Of a stretch of DNA of 64,000 nucleotides, positions 9,311-19,482 are shown in pieces. Position 1 is the stretch's first letter, and every line of letters starts with the position of its first letter. Under the pieces are notes generated by a model that was given only the letters and a program-made list of their open reading frames with translations, was not told where the DNA came from and did no database searches. A program made the position numbers and the translations under genes. The stretch is from Pantoea sp. IMH (lineage in GTDB: Bacteria; Pseudomonadota; Gammaproteobacteria; Enterobacterales; Enterobacteriaceae), in contig NZ_JFGT01000006.1 of NCBI RefSeq assembly GCF_000599885.1, positions 1-64,000 of the forward strand. The letters run 5' to 3'.

Positions 9311-9335
9311 GTTATCCACTATTCCTGTGGATAAC
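9311..9335. promoter_or_regulatory. Inverted pair of DnaA-box-like sequences
   Basis: TTATCCACT (9312-9320, plus) faces a perfect consensus TTATCCACA on the minus strand (9326-9334). They form a 9-bp inverted repeat with a 7-nt spacer. A weaker box, TTATCCCCA on the minus strand, lies near 9536-9544. DnaA boxes upstream of uvrB are known in E. coli. Confidence 0.55.
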
Positions 9336-9626
9336 CATGTGTATGAGTGGCTTAAAACCCGTGGGAAACGAGAGCGGGCGCGGGCTGGCTACGAGTTGAT
9401 GTGAAACTCGTCTTGTCCTTCAATCCACTAAAAATCAGTATGTTAGTGAAAATCAAGCATTGGAATATTCTGACCGCTTCGGAGTCAGCCATTTTGTCAG
9501 CGACACTTGACAAATGTTAAATGCTGCATCCGCCTGGGGATAACCCTAAGCCGACACGAAGCAAGACGAGATGCACTAAAGTAAGTCATAGCCTCTTCGT
9601 CGGCTAATTATGCAATCATGTAATAT

Positions 9627-9646
9627 CACTGGGGATATATCCAGTA
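9627..9646. promoter_or_regulatory. LexA (SOS) box of uvrB
   Basis: CTGG-N8-CCAG within CACTGGGGATATATCCAGTA. The arms deviate from CTGT/ACAG, but the right half CCAGTA is the same as in the E. coli uvrB box. Its position just before the promoter is also the same. Confidence 0.75.
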
Positions 9647-9653
9647 TTATTTG

Positions 9654-9682
9654 CTGGCAAAATCGCCATGGCCGAGTAAAAT
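9654..9682 (+). promoter_or_regulatory. uvrB main promoter
   Basis: CTGGCA (9654-9659), a 17-nt spacer and TAAAAT (9677-9682). It aligns with the E. coli uvrB P1 promoter (TTGGCA...TAAAAT) directly after the SOS box. Confidence 0.7.
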
Positions 9683-9725
9683 AAGATCCCTGTTCGCGTA
9701 AATTCATCACCAGGTAGCCCGTCAA

Positions 9726-11756
9726 ATGAGCAAAGTCTTTAAACTCAACTCCGAATTCAAACCGTCAGGCGACCAGCCGGAAGCGATCCGTCGTCTTGAG
9801 GAGGGCCTTGAGGATGGGCTGGCGCATCAGACGCTGCTGGGCGTGACCGGCTCGGGCAAAACCTTTACCGTCGCCAACGTCATTGCCGATCTGAACCGGC
9901 CCACGATGGTGCTGGCGCCGAATAAAACTCTCGCCGCCCAGCTCTATGGCGAAATGAAGGAGTTCTTCCCTGATAACGCGGTTGAATACTTTGTCTCTTA
10001 CTACGATTACTACCAGCCGGAAGCTTATGTGCCGAGTTCCGACACCTTTATCGAAAAAGATGCCTCGGTAAACGAACATATTGAGCAGATGCGGCTTTCT
10101 GCGACCAAAGCGCTGCTGGAGCGGCGGGATGTCATTGTGGTGGCCTCGGTATCCGCCATCTATGGCCTTGGCGATCCCGATCTCTACCTTAAAATGATGC
10201 TGCACCTTTCGCGCGGCATGGTTATCGATCAGCGCGCTATTCTGCGCCGGCTGGCGGAGCTGCAATACACCCGCAACGATCAGGCGTTTCAGCGTGGCAC
10301 CTTCCGCGTGCGGGGTGAAGTAATTGATATTTTCCCTGCCGAGTCGGATGACTATGCGCTGCGCGTTGAGCTGTTTGACGAAGAGGTGGAGCGGCTGTCG
10401 ATTTTCGATCCGCTGACCGGCCAGATTGATTCGGTGATCCCGCGCTACACGATCTATCCCAAAACGCACTACGTCACGCCGCGCGAACGTATCCTGCAGG
10501 CGATGGAAGAGATCAAAGATGAGCTGGCCGATCGTAAAAAAGTGCTGCTTGCCAATAACAAACTGCTGGAAGAGCAGCGCCTCTCTCAGCGCACCCAGTT
10601 TGATCTTGAGATGATGAACGAGCTGGGCTACTGCTCGGGAATCGAGAACTACTCCCGCTACCTCTCCGGCCGCGGTCCCGGCGAAGCGCCGCCAACACTG
10701 TTCGACTACCTGCCTGCTGATGGCCTGCTGGTGGTCGATGAATCACACGTTACCATCCCGCAGATCGGCGGAATGTATCGCGGTGACAGGGCGCGTAAAG
10801 AGACGCTGGTGGAATACGGTTTCCGTCTGCCGTCGGCGCTGGATAACCGTCCGATGAAGTTTGAAGAGTTTGAGGCGCTCGCACCGCAGACCATCTACGT
10901 TTCCGCCACGCCGGGGAACTACGAGCTGGAAAAATCGGGCGGAGAGGTTATCGATCAGGTTGTGCGTCCTACCGGTCTGCTCGATCCGCTGATTGAGGTA
11001 CGCCCTGTGGCGACCCAGGTGGACGACCTGCTCTCTGAGATACGTAAACGCGTGGCCGTCAATGAACGCGTCCTGGTGACGGTGCTGACCAAGCGTATGG
11101 CGGAAGATCTTACGGAGTATCTGGAAGAGCACGGTGAGCGGGTGCGCTATCTGCACTCCGATATTGATACCGTCGAGCGGGTGGAGATCATTCGCGATCT
11201 GCGTCTTGGCAAATTTGATGTACTGGTGGGCATCAACCTGCTGAGGGAAGGGCTGGATATGCCGGAGGTGTCGCTGGTGGCGATCCTGGATGCTGACAAA
11301 GAGGGCTTCCTGCGCTCCGAACGTTCGCTGATCCAGACCATTGGCCGCGCCGCCCGTAACGTCAACGGTAAGGCGATCCTCTACGGTGATAAGATCACGC
11401 CTTCCATGGAGCGCGCCATTGGTGAAACGGAGCGCCGCCGTGAGAAGCAGGAGATCTACAACAAGGAAAGAGGCATTGTGCCGCAGGGCCTCAATAAGAA
11501 AATTGCCGATATCCTCGAGCTGGGCCAGGGCATTAACAAATCCAAAACCAAAGGGCGCGGAGGAAAATCGGGGCGTGCCAGCATTGTGGAAGATGATGCG
11601 GCCTACCTGGATATGTCACCAAAAGGGCTGCAGAAGAAAATTCACGAGCTGGAAGCCCGGATGCAGCAGCATGCCCAAAATCTGGAGTTCGAAGAGGCAG
11701 CCCACGTGCGCGATCTGCTGCACGAAGCCCGCGAGCTCTTTATTGCCGCCTCATAA
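9726..11756 (+). CDS. uvrB: Excinuclease ABC subunit B
   Basis: Damage-verifying helicase-like subunit of nucleotide excision repair. It receives the lesion from UvrA and recruits UvrC. The 676 aa compare with 673 in E. coli. Walker A is GVTGSGKT (39-46), the lesion-clamping beta-hairpin includes [10 protein letters not shown] near 92-101, the helicase motif is VDESHVT, the motif V/VI part is [12 protein letters not shown] and TIGRAARN, and the C-terminal UVR domain is [19 protein letters not shown]. Start ATG follows a weak RBS. SOS-controlled through the upstream LexA box. Convergent with ybhK. Confidence 0.98.
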   Translation: MSKVFKLNSEFKPSGDQPEAIRRLEEGLEDGLAHQTLLGVTGSGKTFTVANVIADLNRPTMVLAPNKTLAAQLYGEMKEFFPDNAVEYFVSYYDYYQPEAYVPSSDTFIEKDASVNEHIEQMRLSATKALLERRDVIVVASVSAIYGLGDPDLYLKMMLHLSRGMVIDQRAILRRLAELQYTRNDQAFQRGTFRVRGEVIDIFPAESDDYALRVELFDEEVERLSIFDPLTGQIDSVIPRYTIYPKTHYVTPRERILQAMEEIKDELADRKKVLLANNKLLEEQRLSQRTQFDLEMMNELGYCSGIENYSRYLSGRGPGEAPPTLFDYLPADGLLVVDESHVTIPQIGGMYRGDRARKETLVEYGFRLPSALDNRPMKFEEFEALAPQTIYVSATPGNYELEKSGGEVIDQVVRPTGLLDPLIEVRPVATQVDDLLSEIRKRVAVNERVLVTVLTKRMAEDLTEYLEEHGERVRYLHSDIDTVERVEIIRDLRLGKFDVLVGINLLREGLDMPEVSLVAILDADKEGFLRSERSLIQTIGRAARNVNGKAILYGDKITPSMERAIGETERRREKQEIYNKERGIVPQGLNKKIADILELGQGINKSKTKGRGGKSGRASIVEDDAAYLDMSPKGLQKKIHELEARMQQHAQNLEFEEAAHVRDLLHEARELFIAAS

Positions 11757-11835
11757 GGGCGGCGCGCTCCCCCGCCTGTGATATCCCCTTTTAAAGATGG
11801 CGCTGTGCAGGTCCCTTTACATCGTCTGATCAACA

Positions 11836-11857
11836 GCCCGCTGTACCGGGCCGTTTT
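11836..11857 (+). terminator. Possible uvrB terminator
   Basis: GCCCG (11836-11840), 6-nt loop and CGGGC (11847-11851) are followed by CGTTTTC. Short stem but correctly placed 80 nt past uvrB. Confidence 0.4.
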
Positions 11858-11906
11858 CGTGCCGCCCAGGTGTTTTACGTTTCCGTCGCTGCTGCGCCAG
11901 CAATTG

Positions 11907-12815
11907 TCAGACGATAGACTGAATGGCATGCTCCAGCGCAGCGTGGAGCAGTTGGCGATCGTGACGATATTTAATATCTTTCGCTTCCAGCGGCTCCTGA
12001 ATGACCACCCGATCCTGAAGATCGCTGGTGTCGATATTGGGGCCAGTCACTACCGCATCGATCACTTTTCTGCCGATTGCGCGCTCCATCAGCGTCAGCC
12101 TACCGGCCAGCGTAAGCTGTGCCGCTGCCGGACTCAGCTCCTTGCCCAGGTTGTCGATAAATACCATGGTGGCGGGCGTACGACGCAGCGCCTGGGCCAT
12201 GTCCGGCATCAGCAATACAGGCATCAGGCTGGTATAAAAGCTCCCCGGACCAATCAATACCAGATCGGCTTCGCCAATAGCCTCGATCGCTTCCCGTGTC
12301 GCTTTTACCGCCGGACAGAGCATCAGTTCGAGGGGCGGCTGCGGCATACGGTCAATATCGGTTTCGCCATAGACGGTATTACCTTCGTCATCGATCGCGA
12401 CCAGATCAACCGGCTGTTCTGACATAGGGATCAGAAACGCGTGTACCTTGAGCAGATTGCGGATCAGGTTGATCGCCTCGACTGGCCGGACGCTGAGATG
12501 ATCCAGCGCTTTCAGCATCAGATTACCCAAATTATGCCCTGCCAGTTCGCCATTGCCCGCGAACCGGTATTCAAACATCGCCGACGCCACGCTCGGCTCG
12601 GTAATCAGCTGGTTGAGGCAGTTACGCATATCCCCCCAGGCAATACCACCCTCGGAGCGGCGGATGCGGCCGGTTGAGCCGCCGTTATCCGTGGTGGTGA
12701 CGATACCGGTCAGACGTGAGCCCAACGGGGAGAGGGCGGACATGACCCGGCCCAGGCCGTGTCCGCCTCCCAGAGCCACTACGCGGTCGAGATCGGCCAG
12801 TGTGCGGTTACGCAT
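11907..12815 (-). CDS. ybhK: YvcK/CofD-like gluconeogenesis-factor family protein
   Basis: A 302-aa protein, the same length as E. coli YbhK. Relatives such as Bacillus YvcK bind nucleotide sugars and affect gluconeogenic growth and cell-wall synthesis. The enterobacterial role is not established. The N-terminal dinucleotide-like loop ALGGGHGLG (about 14-22) is followed by [14 protein letters not shown] and the conserved GHNLGNLML. No signal peptide, so cytosolic. Lies between uvrB and moaA as in E. coli, on the opposite strand. Confidence 0.93.
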   Translation of the reverse strand: MRNRTLADLDRVVALGGGHGLGRVMSALSPLGSRLTGIVTTTDNGGSTGRIRRSEGGIAWGDMRNCLNQLITEPSVASAMFEYRFAGNGELAGHNLGNLMLKALDHLSVRPVEAINLIRNLLKVHAFLIPMSEQPVDLVAIDDEGNTVYGETDIDRMPQPPLELMLCPAVKATREAIEAIGEADLVLIGPGSFYTSLMPVLLMPDMAQALRRTPATMVFIDNLGKELSPAAAQLTLAGRLTLMERAIGRKVIDAVVTGPNIDTSDLQDRVVIQEPLEAKDIKYRHDRQLLHAALEHAIQSIV

Positions 12816-12915
12816 ATCATTCCTTTATGGTTATCAGGCGGCGCGTTGACCCAGCGCAAAAGGGATTACCGCCCGCTATCTTATCCTGCCTCTCGGGGAA
12901 AATGCTGTGAAAATC

Positions 12916-12939
12916 CGTTATATATCAAAATATACACCG
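12916..12939 (+). promoter_or_regulatory. Candidate ModE-binding site upstream of moaA
   Basis: CGTTATATA, 6 nt, then TATACACCG form an imperfect dyad resembling the ModE operator type (CGnTATATA-N-TATATAnCG). E. coli moaA is ModE-activated. Assigned by pattern only. Confidence 0.4.
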
Positions 12940-13013
12940 AAACGCTGCGCTGGTAACAGGGCGATAATAGCAGTAGAATTTTCCCACCATGATTTGCCGA
13001 TGTCCGGTTTATC

Positions 13014-13120
13014 ACACTTAGCCTTGGCACCTACGTCTCCTGATAGGGTGCCCTGGCCGCAACGATCCGTTGCCAGGGTGCAGAAAGAAATGCCTGCATC
13101 TCCCGTATTTGGAAAGGTGT
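13014..13120 (+). ncRNA. Moco (molybdenum cofactor) riboswitch
   Basis: The 107-nt leader directly before moaA carries the conserved blocks of the moa RNA motif: ACACTTAGCC at the 5' side, CTGATAGGGTGCC, AGAAAGAAATG, CTCCCGTATTTGGAAAGGTGT at the 3' side. The closing P1 strand contains the moaA Shine-Dalgarno GGAAAGG, so ligand-stabilised folding can hide the ribosome site. Confidence 0.9.
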
Positions 13121-13124
13121 TCTG

Positions 13125-14111
13125 GTGCCACAATTTACCGATAGCTACGACCGCAGCTTCTATTATCTGCGCCTGTCGATTACCGACGTTTGCAATTTTC
13201 GTTGCAACTACTGCCTGCCTGACGGCTATAAGCCGCAGGGTGTCGCTAACAAAAGTTTCCTGACGCTGGATGAAATCCGGCGCGTTACCCGTGCCTTCGC
13301 CGCGGCGGGCACTGAAAAGGTGCGTCTGACCGGCGGAGAACCTTCACTGCGGCGCGATTTTACCGATATCATCGCCGCCGTGCGGGAAAACCCCGCTATC
13401 CGCAAGCTGGCTGTGACCACCAACGGTTACCGGTTGGCCCGTGACGTCGCGCAGTGGCGCGACGCAGGACTGACCGCCCTTAACGTCAGCATCGACAGCC
13501 TGGATGCCCGTCAGTTTCACGCCATTACCGGCCAGGATAAGTTCCATCAGGTGATGAGCGGCATCGACGCGGCTTTTGAGGCGGGCTTCAGTAAGGTGAA
13601 GGTCAATACCGTACTGATGCGCAACATTAATCATCAAAGCCTCAATACCTTCCTCGACTGGATCCGCAACCGGCCTATCCAGCTTCGCTTTATCGAACTG
13701 ATGGAAACGGGCGACGGCGGTTCGCTGTTCCGTCAGCACCATATTTCCGGTGAGGTTATCCGCGACAGCCTGCTGATGCAGGGCTGGACGCGCCAGCCCC
13801 GCGAACGCAGCGACGGCCCGGCGCAGGTGTTTACCCATCCTGATTATCAGGGTGAAATTGGTCTGATCATGCCGTATGAGAAAGATTTCTGCGCCAGCTG
13901 CAACCGGCTGCGGGTGTCGGCCACCGGCAAGCTGCATCTCTGCCTGTTTGGCGACGGCGGCGTTTCCCTGCGCGATCTGTTGCAGAACGACAATCAGCAG
14001 GCCGAGCTACAGGCGCGCATCGCCGCCAGCCTGCGGACCAAAAAGCAGACGCATTTCCTCCATCAGGGAAATACCGGCGTGACGCAAAACCTCTCTTATA
14101 TTGGTGGCTAA
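13125..14111 (+). CDS. moaA: GTP 3',8-cyclase
   Basis: Radical-SAM enzyme that, with MoaC, converts GTP to cyclic pyranopterin monophosphate, the first step to molybdopterin. The 328 aa compare with 329 in E. coli. N-terminal cluster ligands CNFRCNYC (Cys23, Cys27, Cys30), the RLTGGEP motif, and C-terminal second-cluster cysteines in FCASCNRLR and LHLCLFG are present. C-terminal [13 protein letters not shown] ends in GG as required. The start is GTG, 8 nt behind GGAAAGG located in the riboswitch. E. coli has ATG at the same spot. Confidence 0.97.
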   Translation: MPQFTDSYDRSFYYLRLSITDVCNFRCNYCLPDGYKPQGVANKSFLTLDEIRRVTRAFAAAGTEKVRLTGGEPSLRRDFTDIIAAVRENPAIRKLAVTTNGYRLARDVAQWRDAGLTALNVSIDSLDARQFHAITGQDKFHQVMSGIDAAFEAGFSKVKVNTVLMRNINHQSLNTFLDWIRNRPIQLRFIELMETGDGGSLFRQHHISGEVIRDSLLMQGWTRQPRERSDGPAQVFTHPDYQGEIGLIMPYEKDFCASCNRLRVSATGKLHLCLFGDGGVSLRDLLQNDNQQAELQARIAASLRTKKQTHFLHQGNTGVTQNLSYIGG

Positions 14112-14125
14112 CTAAGGACGCAAAC

Positions 14126-14641
14126 ATGGCTAAACCTGTTAACGAATTTATGCCGCTCAGCGCGGCTGTACTGACCGTTTCCGACAGCCGCGATGCGGCC
14201 AGCGACAGCTCCGGCGATTATCTGCGGGAAGCGCTGACCGGGGCAGGGCATGAAGTGCTCGATCACGCGCTGGTCAGAGATGACCGCTACCGTATCCGTG
14301 CCGTCGTCTCCAGCTGGATTGCCAGCGCGGACGTGCAGGTCGTGCTGATCAACGGCGGCACCGGTTTTAACAGCAAAAACAGCACGCCTGAAGCGCTGCT
14401 GCCGCTATTTGATCGTGAGATTGAAGGCTTTGGCGAGCTGTTCCGCATGATCTCCTGGGAAGAAATTGGCAGCGCCACGCTGCAGTCGCGTGCGGTAGGC
14501 GGCATCGCGAACCAGACGCTGATCTTTGCCGTGCCGGGTTCCACCAGCGCCTGCCAGATCGCCTGGGAGCGGATTATCCGCGAGCAGCTGGATGCGCGGA
14601 CCCGCCCCTGTAATTTTGTCTCTCATCTGAAGAAGTCCTGA
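14126..14641 (+). CDS. moaB: Molybdopterin biosynthesis protein MoaB
   Basis: MogA/MoaB-family protein (171 aa, E. coli 170) related to molybdopterin adenylyltransferases. In E. coli its own function is dispensable. LTVSDSRD near residues 17-24, [17 protein letters not shown] and the late [14 protein letters not shown] are family marks. Lies 14 nt after moaA and 4 nt before moaC in one transcript. Confidence 0.96.
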   Translation: MAKPVNEFMPLSAAVLTVSDSRDAASDSSGDYLREALTGAGHEVLDHALVRDDRYRIRAVVSSWIASADVQVVLINGGTGFNSKNSTPEALLPLFDREIEGFGELFRMISWEEIGSATLQSRAVGGIANQTLIFAVPGSTSACQIAWERIIREQLDARTRPCNFVSHLKKS

Positions 14642-14645
14642 AACC

Positions 14646-15131
14646 ATGTCTCAACTGACCCATATTAATGCCGCCGGTGAGGCGCATATGGTGGATGTTT
14701 CCGCCAAACGGGAAACGGTGCGTGAAGCGCGCGCGGAAGCCTTTGTGGTGATGCATCCCGATACGCTGCAAATGATCGTTGAAGGCAGTCATCATAAAGG
14801 CGACGTGTTTGCCACTGCGCGTATTGCCGGTATTCAGGCCGCCAAGCGTACCTGGGAGCTGATCCCGCTTTGCCATCCGCTGCTGTTAAGCAAGGTGGAA
14901 GTGGCACTGACGGCGGATGTGGCGCAAAACCGGGTGCGGATTGAATCGCTCTGCCGACTGACCGGTAAAACCGGCGTCGAGATGGAAGCGCTGACGGCGG
15001 CGACGGTTGCTGCGCTGACCATCTACGATATGTGTAAAGCGGTACAGAAAGATATCACCATCGAATCCTGCCGCCTGCTGAGTAAAAGCGGCGGTAAATC
15101 GGGCGATTTTCAGGCGGTTGAACATGATTAA
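14646..15131 (+). CDS. moaC: Cyclic pyranopterin monophosphate synthase
   Basis: Converts 3',8-cH2GTP to cPMP. 161 aa, full length. Active-site segments are [15 protein letters not shown] (about 75-89) and [20 protein letters not shown] with [11 protein letters not shown] following. It overlaps moaD by 8 nt. Confidence 0.97.
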   Translation: MSQLTHINAAGEAHMVDVSAKRETVREARAEAFVVMHPDTLQMIVEGSHHKGDVFATARIAGIQAAKRTWELIPLCHPLLLSKVEVALTADVAQNRVRIESLCRLTGKTGVEMEALTAATVAALTIYDMCKAVQKDITIESCRLLSKSGGKSGDFQAVEHD

Positions 15132-15369
15132 CGTGCTCTTTTTTGCGCAGGTGCGTGAGCTTGTCGGCACCGACAGCATCACGATCACGGAGGATTACGC
15201 CACCGTGGAGGCCCTGCGGGCCGCGCTGGCGTCAAAAGGCGATCGCTGGTCGCTGGCGCTGGAACCGGGCAAGCTGCTCGCGGCGGTCAATCAGACGCTG
15301 GTACCGCCGCACCACCCGCTGAAAGCGGGTGATGAAGTGGCATTTTTCCCACCGGTAACCGGAGGCTGA
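15124..15369 (+). CDS. moaD: Molybdopterin synthase sulfur-carrier subunit
   Basis: Small beta-grasp, ubiquitin-like protein of 81 aa that carries thiocarboxylate sulfur on its C-terminal Gly-Gly (FFPPVTGG). ATG at 15124 (MINVLFF) is chosen over an upstream TTG at 15118 because it matches E. coli MoaD exactly in length. Overlaps moaC by 8 nt. moaE starts 1 nt after its stop. Confidence 0.96.
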   Translation: MINVLFFAQVRELVGTDSITITEDYATVEALRAALASKGDRWSLALEPGKLLAAVNQTLVPPHHPLKAGDEVAFFPPVTGG

Positions 15370-15370
15370 G

Positions 15371-15823
15371 ATGGAAACGCGGATCAGAGTCGGGCAGTCT
15401 CCCTTTGATATGGCGGAAGAGTACCGCTGGCTGGCGGCCTGCGATGAGGATGGTGCGGTTGTCACCTTCACCGGTAAGGTACGTAACCATAACCTTGGTG
15501 ATAACGTGTCTGCGCTGACGCTTGAACACTATCCCGGCATGACCGAGAAAGCGCTGGAGGCGATCGTGGCCGAAGCGCGCACCCGCTGGTCAATGCAGCG
15601 CGTCACGGTCATCCACCGCATTGGCGAGCTCTTTCCGGGCGATGAAATCGTTATGGTTGGCGTGAGCGGCGCGCATCGCGGCAGCGCTTTTGCCGCCGCT
15701 GAATTCATCATGGATTATCTGAAAACCCGCGCGCCGTTCTGGAAGCGTGAAGCGACGCCGGAAGGCGATCGCTGGGTTGAGGCGCGCGACAGCGATCGTG
15801 ACGCCGCCACCCGCTGGGAATAA
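15371..15823 (+). CDS. moaE: Molybdopterin synthase catalytic subunit
   Basis: 150-aa large subunit that transfers two sulfurs from MoaD to cPMP. Seen are the conserved FTGKVRNHN near residues 37-45, VIHRIGELFPGDE and SGAHRGSAFAAAEFIMDYLK, and KTRAPFWKRE with the catalytic lysines near the C-terminus. Last gene of moaABCDE. No convincing terminator follows in the 121 nt to the DUF1615 gene. Confidence 0.96.
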   Translation: METRIRVGQSPFDMAEEYRWLAACDEDGAVVTFTGKVRNHNLGDNVSALTLEHYPGMTEKALEAIVAEARTRWSMQRVTVIHRIGELFPGDEIVMVGVSGAHRGSAFAAAEFIMDYLKTRAPFWKREATPEGDRWVEARDSDRDAATRWE

Positions 15824-15944
15824 GCGGTTCCGCGCTGACAAAAAGTGGCTGCGCAGCGGGGCGACATGAAAGCCGCCACGCTGATGGATTATTACGGCTC
15901 CGCTGTGTACCCTTGGCGCACTATTTCGTTTAACAGGGATTGCG

Positions 15945-17039
15945 ATGTCATTTATTTCGCTGAGAAGCGCGACGCTGCTGGCGCTGATGGTACTGGCGGG
16001 CTGTAGCAGCCAGCCTGAAAAAGCGCTTCCGGAGCGCCGACCTGCCGATGTGAAGGCGCAGATCGCTAAATTGCTGCCGCCGGGCATCACCGACCGGCAG
16101 GGCTGGACCAACGATATCTTCGCCGCCTTTAACAGCCAGCAGCGCGACCCTTCCGTCAGTAATCTTTGCGCCGTGATCGCCGTGACCGATCAGGAGACAA
16201 ACTTCAGCGCCGACGGCAACGTTTCCGGACTGTCCAAAATCGCCTGGGGTGAGATTGACCGGCGGGCGGCCAAACTGCATATTCCCGGTTTCGTCGTGCG
16301 CACCGCGCTCAGGATCCCTTCGCCTAACGGTAAAAGTTATACCGAACGCCTGGATAACGTGCGCAGCGAAAAAGAGCTGAGCGCGATCTTTGATGATTTT
16401 ATCAATATAGTGCCGATGGGGCAGATGCTGTTTGGCAATCTGAATCCTGTCCACACCGGCGGGCCGATGCAGGTCAGTATCGCCTTTGCCGAAGCGCATG
16501 CGGAGGATTATCCTTATCCGGTTGACGGAACAATACGCCGGGAAGTCTTCACCCGACGCGGCGGCATCTATTTCGGCACACTGCACCTGCTGGGCTATCC
16601 AGCCAGCTACAGTAAACCCCTCTACCGCTTCGCAGACTTTAACGCAGGCTGGTATGCCAGCCGCAACGCGGCGTTTCAGGCTGCCGTGACGCGGCTTACC
16701 GGCATCAATCTGGCGCTGGACGGCGATCTGATCCTTTACGGAACGGATAAAGCGGGAGCCACCGAGCTGGCGGTCCGCACCTTAGGCAAACGTCTGGATA
16801 TGAGCGACAGCGCGATCCGGCGCGCGCTGGAGAAGGGGAACAGTGAGGACTTTGGCGAAACCGATCTCTGGAACCGCGTCTTTGCGCTGGCGGATAAAAA
16901 TGCCGGTAAACGTCAGCCCAGGGAAAGACTGCCTGGCATCAAGCTGGAAAGCCCCAAAATCACCCGCAATCTGACCACTGCCTGGTTTGCCCAGCGGGTA
17001 GAGAGCCGCTACCAGCGCTGTCTGGCGCGGGCCAAATAG
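15945..17039 (+). CDS. DUF1615 family lipoprotein
   Basis: A 364-aa predicted lipoprotein. A short basic/hydrophobic signal (MSFISLRSATLLALMVLAGC) ends in the lipobox VLAGC with the acylated Cys at residue 20. The mature part (DLCAVIAVTDQETNFSADG-like region, then PMGQMLFGNLNPVHTGGPMQVS and RRGGIYFGTLHLLGYP) fits DUF1615, a family of unknown function. The VTDQETNF and NPVHTGGPMQVS stretches recall lytic-transglycosylase folds, but I do not claim activity. Own transcription unit with a strong terminator. Confidence 0.8.
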   Translation: MSFISLRSATLLALMVLAGCSSQPEKALPERRPADVKAQIAKLLPPGITDRQGWTNDIFAAFNSQQRDPSVSNLCAVIAVTDQETNFSADGNVSGLSKIAWGEIDRRAAKLHIPGFVVRTALRIPSPNGKSYTERLDNVRSEKELSAIFDDFINIVPMGQMLFGNLNPVHTGGPMQVSIAFAEAHAEDYPYPVDGTIRREVFTRRGGIYFGTLHLLGYPASYSKPLYRFADFNAGWYASRNAAFQAAVTRLTGINLALDGDLILYGTDKAGATELAVRTLGKRLDMSDSAIRRALEKGNSEDFGETDLWNRVFALADKNAGKRQPRERLPGIKLESPKITRNLTTAWFAQRVESRYQRCLARAK

Positions 17040-17058
17040 CGCGCCGGTATTTCTCCAT

Positions 17059-17098
17059 AAAAGCAGGGCGGCCCGCTGAGTGGTCGCCCTGCTTTTTT
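17059..17098 (+). terminator. Strong Rho-independent terminator
   Basis: A 12-bp stem (17059-17070 with 17085-17096) is followed by TTTTTT (17093-17098). Minus-strand reading also ends in TTTT, so it may work both ways. Confidence 0.9.
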
Positions 17099-17277
17099 AA
17101 CGCTCGGGGTTTTAACTTCTTACCGGTCTCAAACCTGAACGGGTTAGTGCTCTGAACCCGTCTTGTTGCTGACAAGCGTGAAACTTCTCTCTTTCCATCA
17201 CATTATGCGACTTATCACTCAACATCCTGCATCCTGACGGAGGCCGTCCTGATAATTTGCCGGTATTGTTTTACTGC

Positions 17278-19224
17278 TTACGCATTTTCCAGCCTGAACA
17301 ACTGAACGGTCTGCGCCAGCTGCTGCGCCTGATCCTCCAGAGAGGATGCGGCGGCAGACATCTGCTGCACCAGCGCGGAGTTCTGCTGGGTGGCGCCATC
17401 CATCTGATTTACCGCCACCGTCACCTGGCCAATCCCCTGCGACTGCTCGTCGGAGGCGTGGACAATCTCACCGATAATGGTTTTCACGGAATTCACCGCA
17501 ACGGTCATTTCATGCATCGTTTTGCCCGCATCCTGAACCAGGGTTACGCCACGGCCTACACGACTGGTCGATTCATCAATCAGCGCGGAGATATCTTTTA
17601 CGGCGTTGGCACTGCGCTGTGCCAGGCTGCGTACTTCTGCTGCCACCACGGCAAAGCCGCGTCCCTGTTCACCGGCGCGGGCCGCCTCCACCGCGGCATT
17701 CAGCGCCAGAATATTGGTCTGGAAAGCGATACTGTTGATAATGCTGGTGATAGCACCAATTTTGCGGGAGCTGTCATCAATTTGCTGCATAATCTGCACA
17801 ACTTGCTGCACCAGCGCTTCGCCACGTCCGGCGATTTCGTTCGCCGTATCGGTCAGCGCGGTCGCCTGGTGTGCATTGTCCGCGTTATGTTTCACCGTGG
17901 CGGTAAGCTGTTCCATACTGGCCGCGGTCTCTTCCAGCGCCGCCGCCTGCTGCTCGGTACGTGACGCCAGATCGAGGTTGCCGCTGGCAATTTCCCCGGC
18001 TCCCTGACGCACGGAGTCGCTGGCGGAAATAATTTCACCGACCATGGTGCGCAACTGCTGCTGCATCGTCTGCATGGCGAAGAAAATGCTCTGGCTGTCG
18101 TTCTTCTCTACCGGAATATGGGCGGTCAAATCGCCATCTGCAACGCCAAGCGCAATCTCTGCGGCCTGGGAAGGCTCGCCGCCGACGGGTCGGGCAATTT
18201 TGCGGCTGAAAAGCAGGCCCAGTACCGTACAGACGATAATGATGCTGAGTACCATCATGATCAGCGCATGCATCAGTTGACGATTCGCTTCAGCCATCAC
18301 CGCGCTGACAGGCGCAACAATGCTGATATACCATGGATGTTCGCTGTTTCCGATAGTCACTGGGCGCCAGGTTTGCAGCACATCTTCGCCCAGAACACTG
18401 TCGTAATGCTCCACTACCTGAGTGGTGAACTCGCTGGTTTCGCCTTTATAAGGCTTGCCTGCCAGGGTTTTATCTGGCGCGGAAACTACCAGACCGTTAC
18501 TGGAAAGCAGCAGCGCATAGCCCGTGCCCTGCCAGGGCTTGATGGCACCGATACTCTTCTGCAACGAGGCCAGCGAGAGGTCAGCGGTGGCAACCGCCTT
18601 CAGCTTGCCCTCATCCATTATCACGGCAGCGACCGAGGTCAGTAACGTGTCCACGCCGTTATAGGCGTAGCTGTAAGGTTCTATCAGCGTATCTTTCTGC
18701 GCCTTTTGCGGGATGAGATAGTAATCGCCCTGGCCAGGCGTCAGAAAAGAGTCAAGGTTATGCAAAGCGTATTGCCCGGCGCTGTTGCGATCGACAAAGC
18801 GGGCAAAGCGTCCCTGGGGGGCGGAATCGGGCTGCAATGCATACTCCGCATCACGGCCATCATAGGCATTCGCTTCAAAAATGATCGACATCGACAGATA
18901 ATCAGGGTTTTGTCTGAGCGAATATTTCATCAGATTTTCGGCAACGCTGCGATCGGTGATGCCGGAAGCCGGTAGCGCAAGGATACTTTGACCCAGATCG
19001 CGCGCCACAGTACGGGCGTAATCCAGCTCTTTCTGTACGCTGAGCGCGTTACCGAGAGCGATTTGACCAAGATAGTCTTCCGCCAGCTTGCGCTGCTGCT
19101 GGCTTGACTGCCAGCTAAGAAGGCCGATGGTAAGGGTAAAGCCAAGCGTAATCGTCAACCCACCTGCCAGCAGCATCAGAGTTCGGGTACGCATTTTTCG
19201 CCTGGAATGTGGCTGACTGTTCAT
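17278..19224 (-). CDS. Methyl-accepting chemotaxis protein with Cache-type sensor
   Basis: A 648-aa inner-membrane chemoreceptor. TM1 lies at about residues 13-33, a ~280-residue periplasmic sensor of dCache type follows ([52 protein letters not shown]), TM2 is near 318-338, then HAMP and a long cytoplasmic signalling helix with the conserved tip [20 protein letters not shown]. The ligand is unknown, although dCache receptors often bind amino acids or organic acids. No C-terminal NWETF-type CheR-binding pentapeptide (ends LFRLENA). A near-consensus sigma-28 promoter precedes it. Confidence 0.92.
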   Translation of the reverse strand: MNSQPHSRRKMRTRTLMLLAGGLTITLGFTLTIGLLSWQSSQQQRKLAEDYLGQIALGNALSVQKELDYARTVARDLGQSILALPASGITDRSVAENLMKYSLRQNPDYLSMSIIFEANAYDGRDAEYALQPDSAPQGRFARFVDRNSAGQYALHNLDSFLTPGQGDYYLIPQKAQKDTLIEPYSYAYNGVDTLLTSVAAVIMDEGKLKAVATADLSLASLQKSIGAIKPWQGTGYALLLSSNGLVVSAPDKTLAGKPYKGETSEFTTQVVEHYDSVLGEDVLQTWRPVTIGNSEHPWYISIVAPVSAVMAEANRQLMHALIMMVLSIIIVCTVLGLLFSRKIARPVGGEPSQAAEIALGVADGDLTAHIPVEKNDSQSIFFAMQTMQQQLRTMVGEIISASDSVRQGAGEIASGNLDLASRTEQQAAALEETAASMEQLTATVKHNADNAHQATALTDTANEIAGRGEALVQQVVQIMQQIDDSSRKIGAITSIINSIAFQTNILALNAAVEAARAGEQGRGFAVVAAEVRSLAQRSANAVKDISALIDESTSRVGRGVTLVQDAGKTMHEMTVAVNSVKTIIGEIVHASDEQSQGIGQVTVAVNQMDGATQQNSALVQQMSAAASSLEDQAQQLAQTVQLFRLENA

Positions 19225-19294
19225 GGAGATTCCCCGGTGTAGAAGAATGATACAAGTTATGTACTTCCTGTCAGTGAATCTCCCTGTGCACTAT

Positions 19295-19321
19295 TTATCG
19301 GCAACAAATGTGCAACCTTTA
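19295..19321 (-). promoter_or_regulatory. Sigma-28 (FliA) promoter of the chemoreceptor
   Basis: On the minus strand TAAAGGTT-N11-GCCGATAA. The -10 is a perfect match and the -35 has one mismatch to the TAAAGTTT type. It is 70 nt before the ATG. Confidence 0.88.
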
Positions 19322-19482
19322 AGCGCTCCGGTTTATTTTTAAACGCCTCCCGACAGCCCCTGGAAAGCGTTCCGCATAAAATGCCTGACAGACGCTGGCT
19401 TAATCTTCCCGGACTGTGCCAGACTTAAGGGGCACCTTTTGGTTAACCCATTCAACCCCGAATTATGAATAAGGAGAGCATC

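Larger units (their letters stand above)
8809..9725. other. Long non-coding interval upstream of uvrB
   Basis: About 0.9 kb without a convincing gene. An ATG-started frame at 9097-9399 has an upstream GGAG. However, it encodes a Lys-rich unrecognised peptide across poly-A tracts and the DnaA-box pair, so I do not call it. A further possible promoter is TTGTCA-N17-TTAAAT (9494-9522), lying inside a TTTGTCA/TGACAAA inverted repeat. An imperfect dyad lies at 9550-9561/9595-9604. The right end holds the LexA box and promoter of uvrB. Confidence 0.55.

Noticed and set aside
9097-9399. ATG-started 100-codon frame with an upstream GGAG
   Set aside because: Lys-rich, no recognisable family, crosses poly-A tracts and the DnaA-box repeat in the uvrB upstream region. 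Chance reading frame more likely.
17210-17277. GACGG-AGG-CCGTC hairpin as terminator of the first chemoreceptor
   Set aside because: Five-base stem with a 3-nt loop and no T-run on the minus strand.
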